Below, piece after piece: positions 24,176 through 32,452 of a stretch of 32,537 bases of DNA. The first letter of the stretch is position 1. The number at the start of each line of letters is the position of its first letter. The stretch covers positions 1 to 32,537 of the forward strand of contig JBELML010000067.1 of the NCBI GenBank assembly GCA_042095835.1, read 5' to 3'. Under the pieces are notes generated by a model. It saw nothing but the letters and a program-made list of their open reading frames with translations, was not told the DNA's origin and ran no database searches. A program made the position numbers and the translations under genes. This stretch comes from DATFKA01 sp042095835 (GTDB lineage: Bacteria; Bacteroidota; Bacteroidia; Chitinophagales; Saprospiraceae).

Positions 24176-27100
24176 TTGAAATCATCATTCCGCAATCCAG
24201 GCATTAAGATTATCCTTGTACTGGCTATCCTATTTGGTTTGGGACTTACGACCATCGCTCCGCCATTAGGTATGGACAAGGCCGAACCTTTCGAACCATT
24301 TTTGAATAACAGTTTTCCAGATCTCATTCCTACTGGGAATCTTCCCTATGAGCCAGCCTTTCCGAATATTACCTTTGATTCGCCACTGACTTTTAATGAA
24401 ATTCCGAGTGGAGGGAAGATCATTATTGGCCAAAGAGACGGTAAGATTTATTGGTTTGATAAAGATCCAGAGGTCAAGGAAAAACACTTGATCTTAGACC
24501 TCTCCAACAAGGTTGGTGTGGTATGGGATGGTGGCTTTTTGGGCATGGCCCTCCACCCTCGTTTTGGCCAAGCAGGATTTAATCACTTTTATGTTTTTTA
24601 TTCTACCAAGGATGCCAATGGCAATGACTTTCCCGATTATCCAGGACAGCAGTCTTGCACAGAATCAGGAGATTTTGGCAATTATTTGATTTTATCCAGG
24701 TATAGTATGGATCCCCTTAGCCTTGAGGTATTTGAAGACTCTGAATTCCTCATGCTACAACTCAAAATGTGGGGAACAGGACACCGAGGTGGTGGATTAC
24801 TATTTGGAGATGATGGATTTCTATACCTAACTACTGGCGACCAAGGAAGATTTGTACATGCTCAAGATATCGTCAACAATTTAGATGGAGGAGTACTGAG
24901 ACTAGATGTAGATTTAGACGCTACCAAAAGCCATCCGCCCCTCAGGACAATGCCCGAAGATGCTGGTTTCTCAGATGAAATCACAGGACAAGGTTATTGG
25001 ATACCCAATGACAATCCCTTTCTCAGCCCAGAGGGTAGCAACTTTGAAGAATATTGGACATTAGGGCATCGAAGTCCACATCGCATGACAAAAGATCGAG
25101 TGACCGGAAAACTCTATATCGGCGAAGTGGGTGGTGGCGTTCACGAAGAAATCAACGTGGTAGAAGGTGGGAAAAATTATGGCTGGCCCGTTTTTGAAGC
25201 CACGGCCTTTAATACCGAGGGCTGCATGACGGAGCTTTATAATGAAATGCCGCACGCCCCGCCTCTCGCTCAATTTGATCGAGCAGATGCCAACTCCTTG
25301 ACTGGTGGATTTGTATATCGAGGCTCCGAGGTCCCCGAACTTTATGGTAAATATATCTGTGCAGACTATGGCGTAGGCGAGGAGATATGGACCGTAGATA
25401 TTGTCACCGGAGAGTATCAGCAAATAGGCAACTTTACGTCTACGGATATTATATCATTTGGGGAGGATAATGAGGGCGAATTGTATATCATGAAGTTGCT
25501 CAATTCTACCTTGTATAAAATAAAAGCTACCGAGGCTTTTTCCCTAGATATCCCTCTACTTTTATCTGAAACTGGCGCCTTTTCTGATTTAGAAAACCTA
25601 GAGCCATCTACTGGATTTATTCCCTATGCTTTGATCGAGTCTTTCTGGTCGGATGGTGCCATCAAAAAACGATGGATTGGTATTCCCAACGACGGAACTC
25701 CAGATGCTGATCAAGAGCGCATTCAATTCTCTGAAGAAGGCGATTGGGATTTCCCTGCCGGCACGATCATCATTAAACATTTCGACTTGCCTGTAGACGA
25801 AACGAATCCCTCGGAAATGAAACGCCTAGAAACTAGATTTTCTATAAAAACAAGTAGTGGCAAATTCTATTTCCTATCCTATAAATGGAACGAAGATGGT
25901 ACCGATGCCGTACTCCTAGAAACGGGACTTGAAGAAGATATTATGATCCAGGAAGCTGATGGCGGTAGTAGAATACAGACCTGGCAGTATCCTGGAGTAG
26001 CCGAATGTCAAACCTGCCATAAAACGGTAACTGGAGGAAGCCTCGGCTTGAAATCCAGGTACCTGAATACCGAGTTTACCTATCCATCTGGAATTAGTTC
26101 TAATCAATTGGTCACTTTGAGTGGCTTGGGTTTTATTGAAACGCCCATCAGTCCAGCTGATGCAGAGAATATCCTTACCTATAAAGCAATTGATGACCTA
26201 GAGGCTTCTCTTGAAGAGCGCGCTAGGTCCTACCTGGATCTCAATTGTAGCTATTGTCATAGAGCAGAAACGGCCAATAGAGCAGATTTTGATTTAAGAC
26301 TACCTCTGACTACGGAACAGACTGGCTTACTTAATGCCGGAATTAATGAGCGCTTGGGTATACCAGATGAAAGAATCATCTACGGTGGCGATGCTGGAAA
26401 ATCTATCCTATATCACCGAATGAACAGCGCCGATCCCGCCATATCCATGCCGCCATTATCTAAAAATGTAATTGATGAAGCAGCTGTCCAAGTGATTGAA
26501 GATTGGATCAATCAACTTGAGCCGCCTACAGAATTTGAAGTAGAAAATGGCATCTATTATATTCAAAGTAGATCAAGCGGGAAGGTTGGTGAAATAGCGA
26601 ATTCTTCCTTAAATAATTCGGCTAATTTCGAGCAAAATGACTTGGACTTAGGAGAGAATCAGCAGTTCTCCTTTACGCAAAACCCCGTGACAGGAATCTA
26701 TACGATTACCGCTGTACATAGTAGCTTAGCATTGGATGTGATGTACGCTAATAATGCTCCGGGCACTACGGTCTGGCAGTATACACCCAATGGTACACCC
26801 GCACAGCAATGGCTAATAGCAGATGCAGGAGATGGATATGTGCACATCATTAGTAATTTGCCCAACAATCTCTATCTGGACCTTGACGGGAACAACCCAG
26901 CTAGTGGTACGAATATAAAAATCTGGCCAGCCAATGGTACTACCGCCCAAGACTGGAAATTGATTCCTAAAAATGAATTGATTTCGGTTGGGACCGATGA
27001 TCTTAGCTCCGAAGAAGTCAGTGTTTATCCCAATCCTGTCCATCAAGAATTATTTGTCAATCTAAAAACTACGGATCAAGCAGATTTTCAATTTGTCATA

Positions 27101-27247
27101 TATACTTACGATGGCAAATTTGTGAAGCGAGGAGCCTTGCAATCCGCATCATCTATACCAACGGGCAACTTGCCGGTAGGCTATTATCTGTTGACTATTC
27201 AAAAAGAGAATAAGCTTGTTTATAGAAAACCCTTTTTGAAAAACTGA
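24176..27247 (+). CDS. T9SS-secreted fusion: PQQ sugar-dehydrogenase-like propeller, diheme cytochrome c, ricin-type lectin
   Basis: A 1,023-residue exported protein starting at TTG. The signal is at ~10-28. Residues ~60-455 form a glucose/sorbosone dehydrogenase (PQQ) propeller: FLGMALHP, HRGGGLLFGDDGFLYLTTGD, GHRSPHRM and EEINVVEGGKNYGWP. Residues ~465-780 match the SO_2930-type diheme cytochrome family, with WSDGAIKKRW, FPAGTIIIKHF, heme sites CQTCH (611-615) and CSYCH (691-695). Residues ~787-933 are a ricin-type beta-trefoil with Q-x-W-type repeats (WQYTPNGTPAQQW, AQDWKLIP). Residues ~949-1023 are a T9SS sorting domain (SVYPNPV to the end). It probably oxidises a sugar or alcohol at the cell surface and passes electrons to its own hemes. 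The substrate is unknown. It is the first gene of an operon. Confidence 0.88.
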   Translation: MKSSFRNPGIKIILVLAILFGLGLTTIAPPLGMDKAEPFEPFLNNSFPDLIPTGNLPYEPAFPNITFDSPLTFNEIPSGGKIIIGQRDGKIYWFDKDPEVKEKHLILDLSNKVGVVWDGGFLGMALHPRFGQAGFNHFYVFYSTKDANGNDFPDYPGQQSCTESGDFGNYLILSRYSMDPLSLEVFEDSEFLMLQLKMWGTGHRGGGLLFGDDGFLYLTTGDQGRFVHAQDIVNNLDGGVLRLDVDLDATKSHPPLRTMPEDAGFSDEITGQGYWIPNDNPFLSPEGSNFEEYWTLGHRSPHRMTKDRVTGKLYIGEVGGGVHEEINVVEGGKNYGWPVFEATAFNTEGCMTELYNEMPHAPPLAQFDRADANSLTGGFVYRGSEVPELYGKYICADYGVGEEIWTVDIVTGEYQQIGNFTSTDIISFGEDNEGELYIMKLLNSTLYKIKATEAFSLDIPLLLSETGAFSDLENLEPSTGFIPYALIESFWSDGAIKKRWIGIPNDGTPDADQERIQFSEEGDWDFPAGTIIIKHFDLPVDETNPSEMKRLETRFSIKTSSGKFYFLSYKWNEDGTDAVLLETGLEEDIMIQEADGGSRIQTWQYPGVAECQTCHKTVTGGSLGLKSRYLNTEFTYPSGISSNQLVTLSGLGFIETPISPADAENILTYKAIDDLEASLEERARSYLDLNCSYCHRAETANRADFDLRLPLTTEQTGLLNAGINERLGIPDERIIYGGDAGKSILYHRMNSADPAISMPPLSKNVIDEAAVQVIEDWINQLEPPTEFEVENGIYYIQSRSSGKVGEIANSSLNNSANFEQNDLDLGENQQFSFTQNPVTGIYTITAVHSSLALDVMYANNAPGTTVWQYTPNGTPAQQWLIADAGDGYVHIISNLPNNLYLDLDGNNPASGTNIKIWPANGTTAQDWKLIPKNELISVGTDDLSSEEVSVYPNPVHQELFVNLKTTDQADFQFVIYTYDGKFVKRGALQSASSIPTGNLPVGYYLLTIQKENKLVYRKPFLKN

Positions 27248-27252
27248 TCGAC

Positions 27253-28374
27253 TTGATCACCATACTAGGTTTTACTCATGCTGGAATAGCTTTATTCCTA
27301 GGGCTTTTCTTTTTGTTGAGTACTATTGGGAGAGGAGATGGCTACGGCTACTTGTATGTATTGCTCCTATTTCTGGGTTATGAATTGCTGTATAAAACTT
27401 TGCTCCATAGCCAGCTGATGTATAGCTTCTCCTTTCTTTATCTGCCTGGGCACTATTACAACCACCTCCTCTATCCCTGTTTATTGTTTTTTGTGTACTC
27501 GGTTACTCGAGCTCCTTTTCGACTACGTATTGGTCATTGGGTACTGTTGGCTGGTTTATTTGTACTGATTGTTTACCAAAATTATCATGGATTAGGCTTG
27601 GATAGTGCCGAAAAGCAGCTGCTTTTAGATCGTTTCTACGCAGATAGTCGCCCTGGGGCATTCAATTACTGGCTTAATGCCGAATCGCTTTTGAATAGTA
27701 CCTTGCTTCCGCTTTCCTTTTTACTGCTGTCGGCTTATGAGTATTGGCAGTTTCGCAGACGGAATACCAATCTTCCAAAGCAGACGCTCCTCAATATCTT
27801 ACTTGTCGTCCTGGTGGTTTTCTATCTTTTCCATCAATTTTCGAATGTACTTTATCCTTGGCTTTATCAAATAAGCGGCTATTCTATGATTGAATGGCCC
27901 GTCGATATTGTCTTCCTATCGGTGGTCATCCTGCTATTGGCCGTGATCGCGCTACTGGTCAATGGAGGCGCTAGTTTTCTGCCTCCGCTCAAATATGCTA
28001 GCAGTCCTCTGGATCAAGATCAATATGCCAAGCTTATTGCCAGACTCTCTGAATATATCCAAAAAGAGGAACTGTATTTACAAGCAGACCTCAGCCTAAA
28101 GGAAGTCGCGCAAAACATCCAATCCAACCCCAGCTATTTATCACAAGCCATCAATCATTATTTAGGTATAGGGTTCAAAGATTACATCAATCGATTTCGG
28201 ATTGAGCGGGCCAAACAAGCCTTACTTGATCCTCAAAATGCCCTGCTGACGATTGAAGCTATTGGTCAACAATGTGGTTTTCAATCGAAGTCTACCTTTT
28301 TTAGAGCATTCAAAAAAGAGACCCAATTGACACCAAAGCAGTACGTAGCGCAGCAAAAGAGTAGCAATTTATAA
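27253..28374 (+). CDS. AraC-family regulator with seven-helix membrane domain
   Basis: A 373-residue protein starting at TTG, 5 bp after the dehydrogenase stop. Seven hydrophobic segments lie in residues ~1-240 (e.g. GIALFLGLFFLLSTIG, IVFLSVVILLLAVIALLV). A cytoplasmic AraC/XylS domain spans ~258-370: LSLKEVAQNI begins the first helix-turn-helix, and the second contains IGQQCGFQSKSTFFRAFKK with the typical TPKQY ending. Membrane-bound AraC regulators are common in Bacteroidota and are thought to sense a signal in the membrane or periplasm. Its position suggests control of, or co-control with, the adjacent secreted oxidase, but the target is not shown. No ATG is available near the start. Confidence 0.9.
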   Translation: MITILGFTHAGIALFLGLFFLLSTIGRGDGYGYLYVLLLFLGYELLYKTLLHSQLMYSFSFLYLPGHYYNHLLYPCLLFFVYSVTRAPFRLRIGHWVLLAGLFVLIVYQNYHGLGLDSAEKQLLLDRFYADSRPGAFNYWLNAESLLNSTLLPLSFLLLSAYEYWQFRRRNTNLPKQTLLNILLVVLVVFYLFHQFSNVLYPWLYQISGYSMIEWPVDIVFLSVVILLLAVIALLVNGGASFLPPLKYASSPLDQDQYAKLIARLSEYIQKEELYLQADLSLKEVAQNIQSNPSYLSQAINHYLGIGFKDYINRFRIERAKQALLDPQNALLTIEAIGQQCGFQSKSTFFRAFKKETQLTPKQYVAQQKSSNL

Positions 28375-28441
28375 ATTGAAACCAGCAAAGCCTCGGCTTT
28401 TATGGGCTTTTGTTGATTTAGTAGCTTCTTTGTTGCAAAAA

Positions 28442-29677
28442 ATGATGCACGTATTATATGCCATGATCTTTTTATTGGCCGGGGCACAAGAGGATATTTC
28501 AACACTAGCCGCTGATCCTACTTTCTATTATTCTACCCTGGAATTTATCGAGACACCACTTTCTCCCATTAGGGGTAGCGTAGCGCTATCTAAGGAAGAG
28601 GCCATGCAGCGCAATCACTACCGATTGACCTATGATAGCAAGCAGAGGCTACAATCTATAGCCTTTTATAATGGTCCTACACCACGCGAACCCAATCATA
28701 CCGCCAATCATTTTATGTTGGCTCATCGAATGGAGTTTCGCTATACTACCGATGAGGAGTCTATTCGATTTTATAACACAGCGCAAAAGGCATGCAGTGT
28801 TTTGGGCAAATGCGCTGTTATGCAATACCAGCTCGACGATTTGGGGAGGCGTAGCGCCCTGTACTTTTTGGATGAGCGAGGTAATCGAATCACCAATAGT
28901 TGGAAGATTTATCAATACCACTGGAGCTACCAAGACGATGGCTCCGTCATTGAGGATCGTTTTGATCAAAATGAGGAAAATGTACGCATACGACCTAGCT
29001 TTGAGTTTTATCGATTGAGACTCACTTTTGATTACTTAGGCCATATTGCGCTTATGCAAAACATAGACCAAGAGGGCAATTTGGTGGAAAATTCGACCGG
29101 AGCTGCCCAAGATAGAATTCGCACCAATGCTCAGGGGCATCTGCTGTCATGGACCGTGCTAGATAAGACGGGTGCCCCCGAAAAGGGTAACGGTCCCGAT
29201 GTCGCTATGGGACTCCAAAGTATCAACGAATATGGCTACGAAGTAGGACTTGAAAATCAGGATGAGAAAGGGCAGGCTATTTTTAATAAATACGGTATCT
29301 GCAAAAGCCAAACGGCTTATGATCAATTTGGCAACCTTGCTGAACGTTGGTTTTATGATGAAAATGGAGAAGCTACCGTACACCAACAGGCTGGCTACCA
29401 CCATCTCAAAATCGAGTGGGATGCAACAGGGAATAGAAGAACCCGCTTAGCTTATTTTGCAGTAGATGGTCAAGCCAGCATTCACCGAACCCGAGGTTTC
29501 CACTCCGTTTCCTACGAATATGACCAACTAGGTCGTATGATTAAGCTGAGTTATCATACCACAGAAGGGCACTTGGTCAATCGGAAAGATAATGGGCGGG
29601 CGTATACCTTATTTGATTACGACGCGAATGATCAAAGAATGGCAAGGCATTTTGATCAGGAGGGAGCCAGAAAATAG
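28442..29677 (+). CDS. Exported protein of tandem 32-34-residue repeats
   Basis: A 411-residue protein with a signal-like start (MMHVLYAMIFLLAGAQ). From residue ~132 it is built of about eight tandem repeats that begin D/N-x-x-G at residues 132, 164 (QDDG, offset by one), 197, 229, 262, 294, 327 and 361, and a partial one at 394. Spacing is 32-34. The pattern is roughly DxxGx7-9DxxGx7-9G-x7-Y (e.g. DQFGNLAERWFYDENGEA). It recalls RHS/YD and WG repeats but the period differs. The function is unknown; it may be a binding or scaffold protein. An in-frame TTG at 28376, 1 bp after the upstream stop, would add 22 residues; I prefer the ATG before the signal. It follows the AraC gene closely. Confidence 0.7.
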   Translation: MMHVLYAMIFLLAGAQEDISTLAADPTFYYSTLEFIETPLSPIRGSVALSKEEAMQRNHYRLTYDSKQRLQSIAFYNGPTPREPNHTANHFMLAHRMEFRYTTDEESIRFYNTAQKACSVLGKCAVMQYQLDDLGRRSALYFLDERGNRITNSWKIYQYHWSYQDDGSVIEDRFDQNEENVRIRPSFEFYRLRLTFDYLGHIALMQNIDQEGNLVENSTGAAQDRIRTNAQGHLLSWTVLDKTGAPEKGNGPDVAMGLQSINEYGYEVGLENQDEKGQAIFNKYGICKSQTAYDQFGNLAERWFYDENGEATVHQQAGYHHLKIEWDATGNRRTRLAYFAVDGQASIHRTRGFHSVSYEYDQLGRMIKLSYHTTEGHLVNRKDNGRAYTLFDYDANDQRMARHFDQEGARK

Positions 29678-29681
29678 TAAC

Positions 29682-30938
29682 CTAGTTTCGTCTTCCCTTG
29701 TTCCGATTGCTATTCTTCTTTCGATTAGCAAAAAACTCCTGTTTGCGTCTTTGTTTTTCTTTGTTCCACTCCTTTTTTTCAGCTGCGGTCATAGGACGAT
29801 CCGTCTGAGGAAAAGGGTGGTCCTTGATCACGGTGATGGACTTACCAATCAACTTCTCAATGTCTTTTACATAAGCATTTTCCTCTGGCTCGCTGATGGA
29901 TAGGGCACGCCCAGCTCTACCTGCTCTACCAGAGCGACCGATGCGGTGTACATAGGTTTCTGGCTCGTTGGGAACATCGTAGTTAATCACTTGTTCAAGC
30001 GATTCGATATCAATACCTCGAGCGGCGATATCTGTTGCCACCAGGACGCGCATTTTCTTTTCTTTGAAAAGTTTGAGTACCCTTTGTCGGTGGTTTTGGC
30101 TTTTATCTCCGTGGATTGCAGCTGCTTCGATTCGCTCCTTGCTTAAATATCGCACGAGTTTATCTGCTCCATGTTTTGTTCGGCTAAAAACCAAGACCTG
30201 ATCTAAGTCCGGATTTTTCAATATATGGAGGAGGAGTGATCTTTTGAGGTCTCTATTGGTGTAATAGATCTCTTGCTCTACAGTTTCTGCGGTCGAAGAG
30301 ACTGGTGTCACCGCTACATTCACAGGATTATTGAGTATATCCTTGGAAAGAGAAACAATCGAATTAGGCATCGTAGCCGAGAAAAACAGGGATTGACGCT
30401 GCTCAGGTAGAAGCTTTAAGACCTTACGGATATCGTGGATAAAGCCCATATCCAGCATACGATCTGCCTCGTCCAAGACAAATATTTTGATGGTGGAGAG
30501 GTCGATATATCCTTGTCCGATGAGGTCAAGAAGTCGACCAGGAGTAGCTACTAAGATGTGTACACCTCGTTTCAGTTTTTCAACTTGTGGCTTCTGATTA
30601 ACGCCGCCAAAAATTACAGTGTGTTTTATGGAGGTGTGTTTTCCATACTCGTGTATACTCTGATCAATTTGGATCGCCAGTTCTCTGGTCGGTGTGAGTA
30701 TGAGTCCGCGTAAAGTTGGTTTGTTCGCTTGTTTGCCTTCTATCTTTTCCATCAATTGCAGCATGGGTACTGAGAAGGCGGCTGTTTTACCTGTTCCCGT
30801 CTGGGCACAGGCAATTAAGTCTTTGCGATCTAATACATGAGGGATGGCTTGCTCTTGAATTGGGGTCGCTTTTTCATATCCTAGTTCCGCCAATGCTTTC
30901 AAAATAGGCGGCATTATTTTTAATGCTTCGAATGTCAT
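29682..30938 (-). CDS. rhlE: DEAD-box ATP-dependent RNA helicase, RhlE type
   Basis: A 418-residue RNA helicase, likely in cold-linked RNA unwinding, ribosome assembly or mRNA decay. Motifs: Q motif near Gln28 (ATPIQEQAIP), AQTGTGKT (45-52), PTRELA, GG, TPGR, DEAD (156-159), SAT (187-189), ARGIDI and HRIGRSGRAGR. The basic C-terminal tail (KKEWNKEKQRRKQEFFANRK and RNKGRRN) is typical of RhlE and binds RNA. It ends 4 bp from the convergent gene, with no terminator between them. It has a full consensus promoter at 30978-31009 overlapping a palindrome. The start MTFEALKIMPP fits the family. Confidence 0.94.
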   Translation of the reverse strand: MTFEALKIMPPILKALAELGYEKATPIQEQAIPHVLDRKDLIACAQTGTGKTAAFSVPMLQLMEKIEGKQANKPTLRGLILTPTRELAIQIDQSIHEYGKHTSIKHTVIFGGVNQKPQVEKLKRGVHILVATPGRLLDLIGQGYIDLSTIKIFVLDEADRMLDMGFIHDIRKVLKLLPEQRQSLFFSATMPNSIVSLSKDILNNPVNVAVTPVSSTAETVEQEIYYTNRDLKRSLLLHILKNPDLDQVLVFSRTKHGADKLVRYLSKERIEAAAIHGDKSQNHRQRVLKLFKEKKMRVLVATDIAARGIDIESLEQVINYDVPNEPETYVHRIGRSGRAGRAGRALSISEPEENAYVKDIEKLIGKSITVIKDHPFPQTDRPMTAAEKKEWNKEKQRRKQEFFANRKKNSNRNKGRRN

Positions 30939-30977
30939 ATTATAGATTACTGTCCAATAACAGATTTAATGAAGGGC

Positions 30978-31013
30978 CAAAAGTACATTAATTATTGGCC
31001 GAACGCCAATAAT
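30978..31013 (-). promoter_or_regulatory. rhlE promoter overlapped by a 9-bp palindrome
   Basis: On the minus strand TTG (31009-31007), 21 bp, then TACTTTTG (30985-30978) fits the -33/-7 consensus, with a leader of ~33 nt to the ATG. A perfect inverted repeat, ATTATTGGC (30991-30999) and GCCAATAAT (31005-31013), covers the -33 region. It could be an operator, possibly for one of the adjacent Crp/Fnr regulators; that is inference. Confidence 0.65.
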
Positions 31014-31124
31014 ATCTAAACACTCAGCTATGATGGGATTGTAGAGGCTTTGAAGTTCCTTTTCTAAGAATTCGGAATATCTATTCCTATCCTTTATCTT
31101 GTCAGGACTTCAACAAGCATCAAT

Positions 31125-31595
31125 TTGAAGCATCAATTCGTTAAAAAAGGACAAATTTTACAGACCAAAGGAGAATTGAACTCTAAGATATTTATTGTTC
31201 AAGCTGGACTCCTTCGCTGTTATGCCATCGATGATAAGGGTAAAGAACACATTTATATGTTTGCTCCTGAAGGTTGGACGGCAGCTGATAGCACTCCACC
31301 TAATCTACCAAGTGAGTTATTTATTGACGCACTCGAAGATAGTGAGTTGATGATCCTTGAAAAGGATAAGGAAGATAAACCCCATTTCCAGCGTATACTA
31401 AAGCGGCTTTATGTTTTACAAACCAGAATCATTATGCTCATGAGTGCCACAGCTATACAGCGCTACGAACATTTTATTGATACCTATCCTGATATCGTAC
31501 AACGAGTACCTCAGCGTATGATTGCTTCCTATCTGGGCATTACGCCCGAAGCCCTTAGCAAGCTGAAAAAGGATTGGCGAAATAGGAAGCCATGA
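31125..31595 (+). CDS. Crp/Fnr-family regulator, short
   Basis: A 156-residue protein from a TTG start. The cyclic-nucleotide-binding fold is present (KKGQILQTKGELNSKIFIVQAGLLRCY, FAPEGW, ELMILEKD), then a helical dimer region and a short helix-turn-helix (RMIASYLGITPEALSKLKK), as in many Bacteroidota Crp-like proteins. Compared with usual members (~190 residues) about 30 residues of the N-terminus are missing. The frame upstream is open only to TAA at 31065 and has no ATG. The 5' end may have been lost, or the TTG may be used. Ligand residues cannot be assigned. It lies 81 bp before a second Crp/Fnr gene on the same strand. Confidence 0.75.
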   Translation: MKHQFVKKGQILQTKGELNSKIFIVQAGLLRCYAIDDKGKEHIYMFAPEGWTAADSTPPNLPSELFIDALEDSELMILEKDKEDKPHFQRILKRLYVLQTRIIMLMSATAIQRYEHFIDTYPDIVQRVPQRMIASYLGITPEALSKLKKDWRNRKP

Positions 31596-31676
31596 TAGAC
31601 CTTGTACTGACGAAACTCATCTTTTTTAATTTTTAGAATGTTCTTACTTTCAACTGCGGATTGATTTTTAAAAAAT

Positions 31677-32321
31677 ATGGATATGTCATCTGAAATTTCA
31701 GATATACTCAGGACTTATTTTCCACAGCTTTCTGAGCCTGCTTTGCAAGAGGAAATTATTGCGAATGGAAAATTACATACCTTTCAGGAAGGAGAGGTGA
31801 TCATGGATTTTGAAAGTTATATCAAGATGGTCCCCTTAGTTGTTCGTGGTAGTATAAAGGTGTCAAGAGAAGATGATGAAGGCAACGAATTATTCCTCTA
31901 TTACCTACAACCGAAAGAAGCCTGCTCTATGTCTTTTTCCTGCTGCTTAGCGAATAAAAGAAGTGCCATTCGAGCAGTTGCAGAGGAGGAAACGACTATT
32001 GTTGGTATACCTACTCAAAAGGTGGAAAGTTGGATGAGCCAATTTGCCTCCTGGAAAAATTTTGCCATGCGGGCCTATGATGAGCGCATGATGGAGTTGG
32101 TGAAAGTCATCGATAGTATCGCTTTTACAAATATGGATGAGCGTTTATTGAAGTATCTGGAGCAAAAATCAATCGTTACAAAAAGTAGAATCATTCAGTC
32201 CACTCATCAAGAAATCGCACATGATCTACACGCTTCCAGAGAAGCTGTATCTCGCCTTCTAAAACGCTTGGAAAAAATAGGTAAGGTTAAATTGGGTAGA
32301 AATATGATCGAGTTGGTTTAA
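31677..32321 (+). CDS. Crp/Fnr-family transcriptional regulator
   Basis: A 214-residue full-length regulator. The N-terminal cNMP-like beta-roll (residues ~15-120) contains FQEGEVIMD, VVRGSIKVSRED and ELFLYYLQPKEACSMS. A long dimerisation helix follows, then a winged helix (~145-214) with the recognition part SREAVSRLLKRLEKIGKV. The SMSFSCCL segment has two adjacent cysteines where cAMP-binding members carry the phosphate cassette, so it probably does not bind cAMP and could respond to redox or a metal; this is inference. The start ATG 31677 is followed by another at 31683, either of which is possible. It is the second regulator in tandem and is unlike the first in sequence. Confidence 0.9.
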   Translation: MDMSSEISDILRTYFPQLSEPALQEEIIANGKLHTFQEGEVIMDFESYIKMVPLVVRGSIKVSREDDEGNELFLYYLQPKEACSMSFSCCLANKRSAIRAVAEEETTIVGIPTQKVESWMSQFASWKNFAMRAYDERMMELVKVIDSIAFTNMDERLLKYLEQKSIVTKSRIIQSTHQEIAHDLHASREAVSRLLKRLEKIGKVKLGRNMIELV

Positions 32322-32407
32322 AAGTGCTTAAAACTTTGCAAAGATCCTCTCGATGTCTAATCATGGATTTGCTATATATCTTTAGTAATAGCCAAAAAAT
32401 AACTTTT

Positions 32408-32452
32408 CGATTTTAATGGAATCTTCCCGATCTAAAGTCGGGACAGGCTTGC
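32408..32452. repeat. Family C repeat end, inverted copy
   Basis: These 45 bp are the reverse complement of 23718-23762 with one mismatch, including the CCCGA/TCGGG hairpin. The rest of the element is missing. It runs directly into a family B-like left end, so one inserted in or recombined with the other. Confidence 0.75.

Noticed and set aside
31125..31595. The first Crp/Fnr gene as a pseudogene
   Set aside because: The N-terminus is short and lacks ATG, but the remaining frame is intact through the beta-roll and helix-turn-helix, and TTG starts are used elsewhere in the window.
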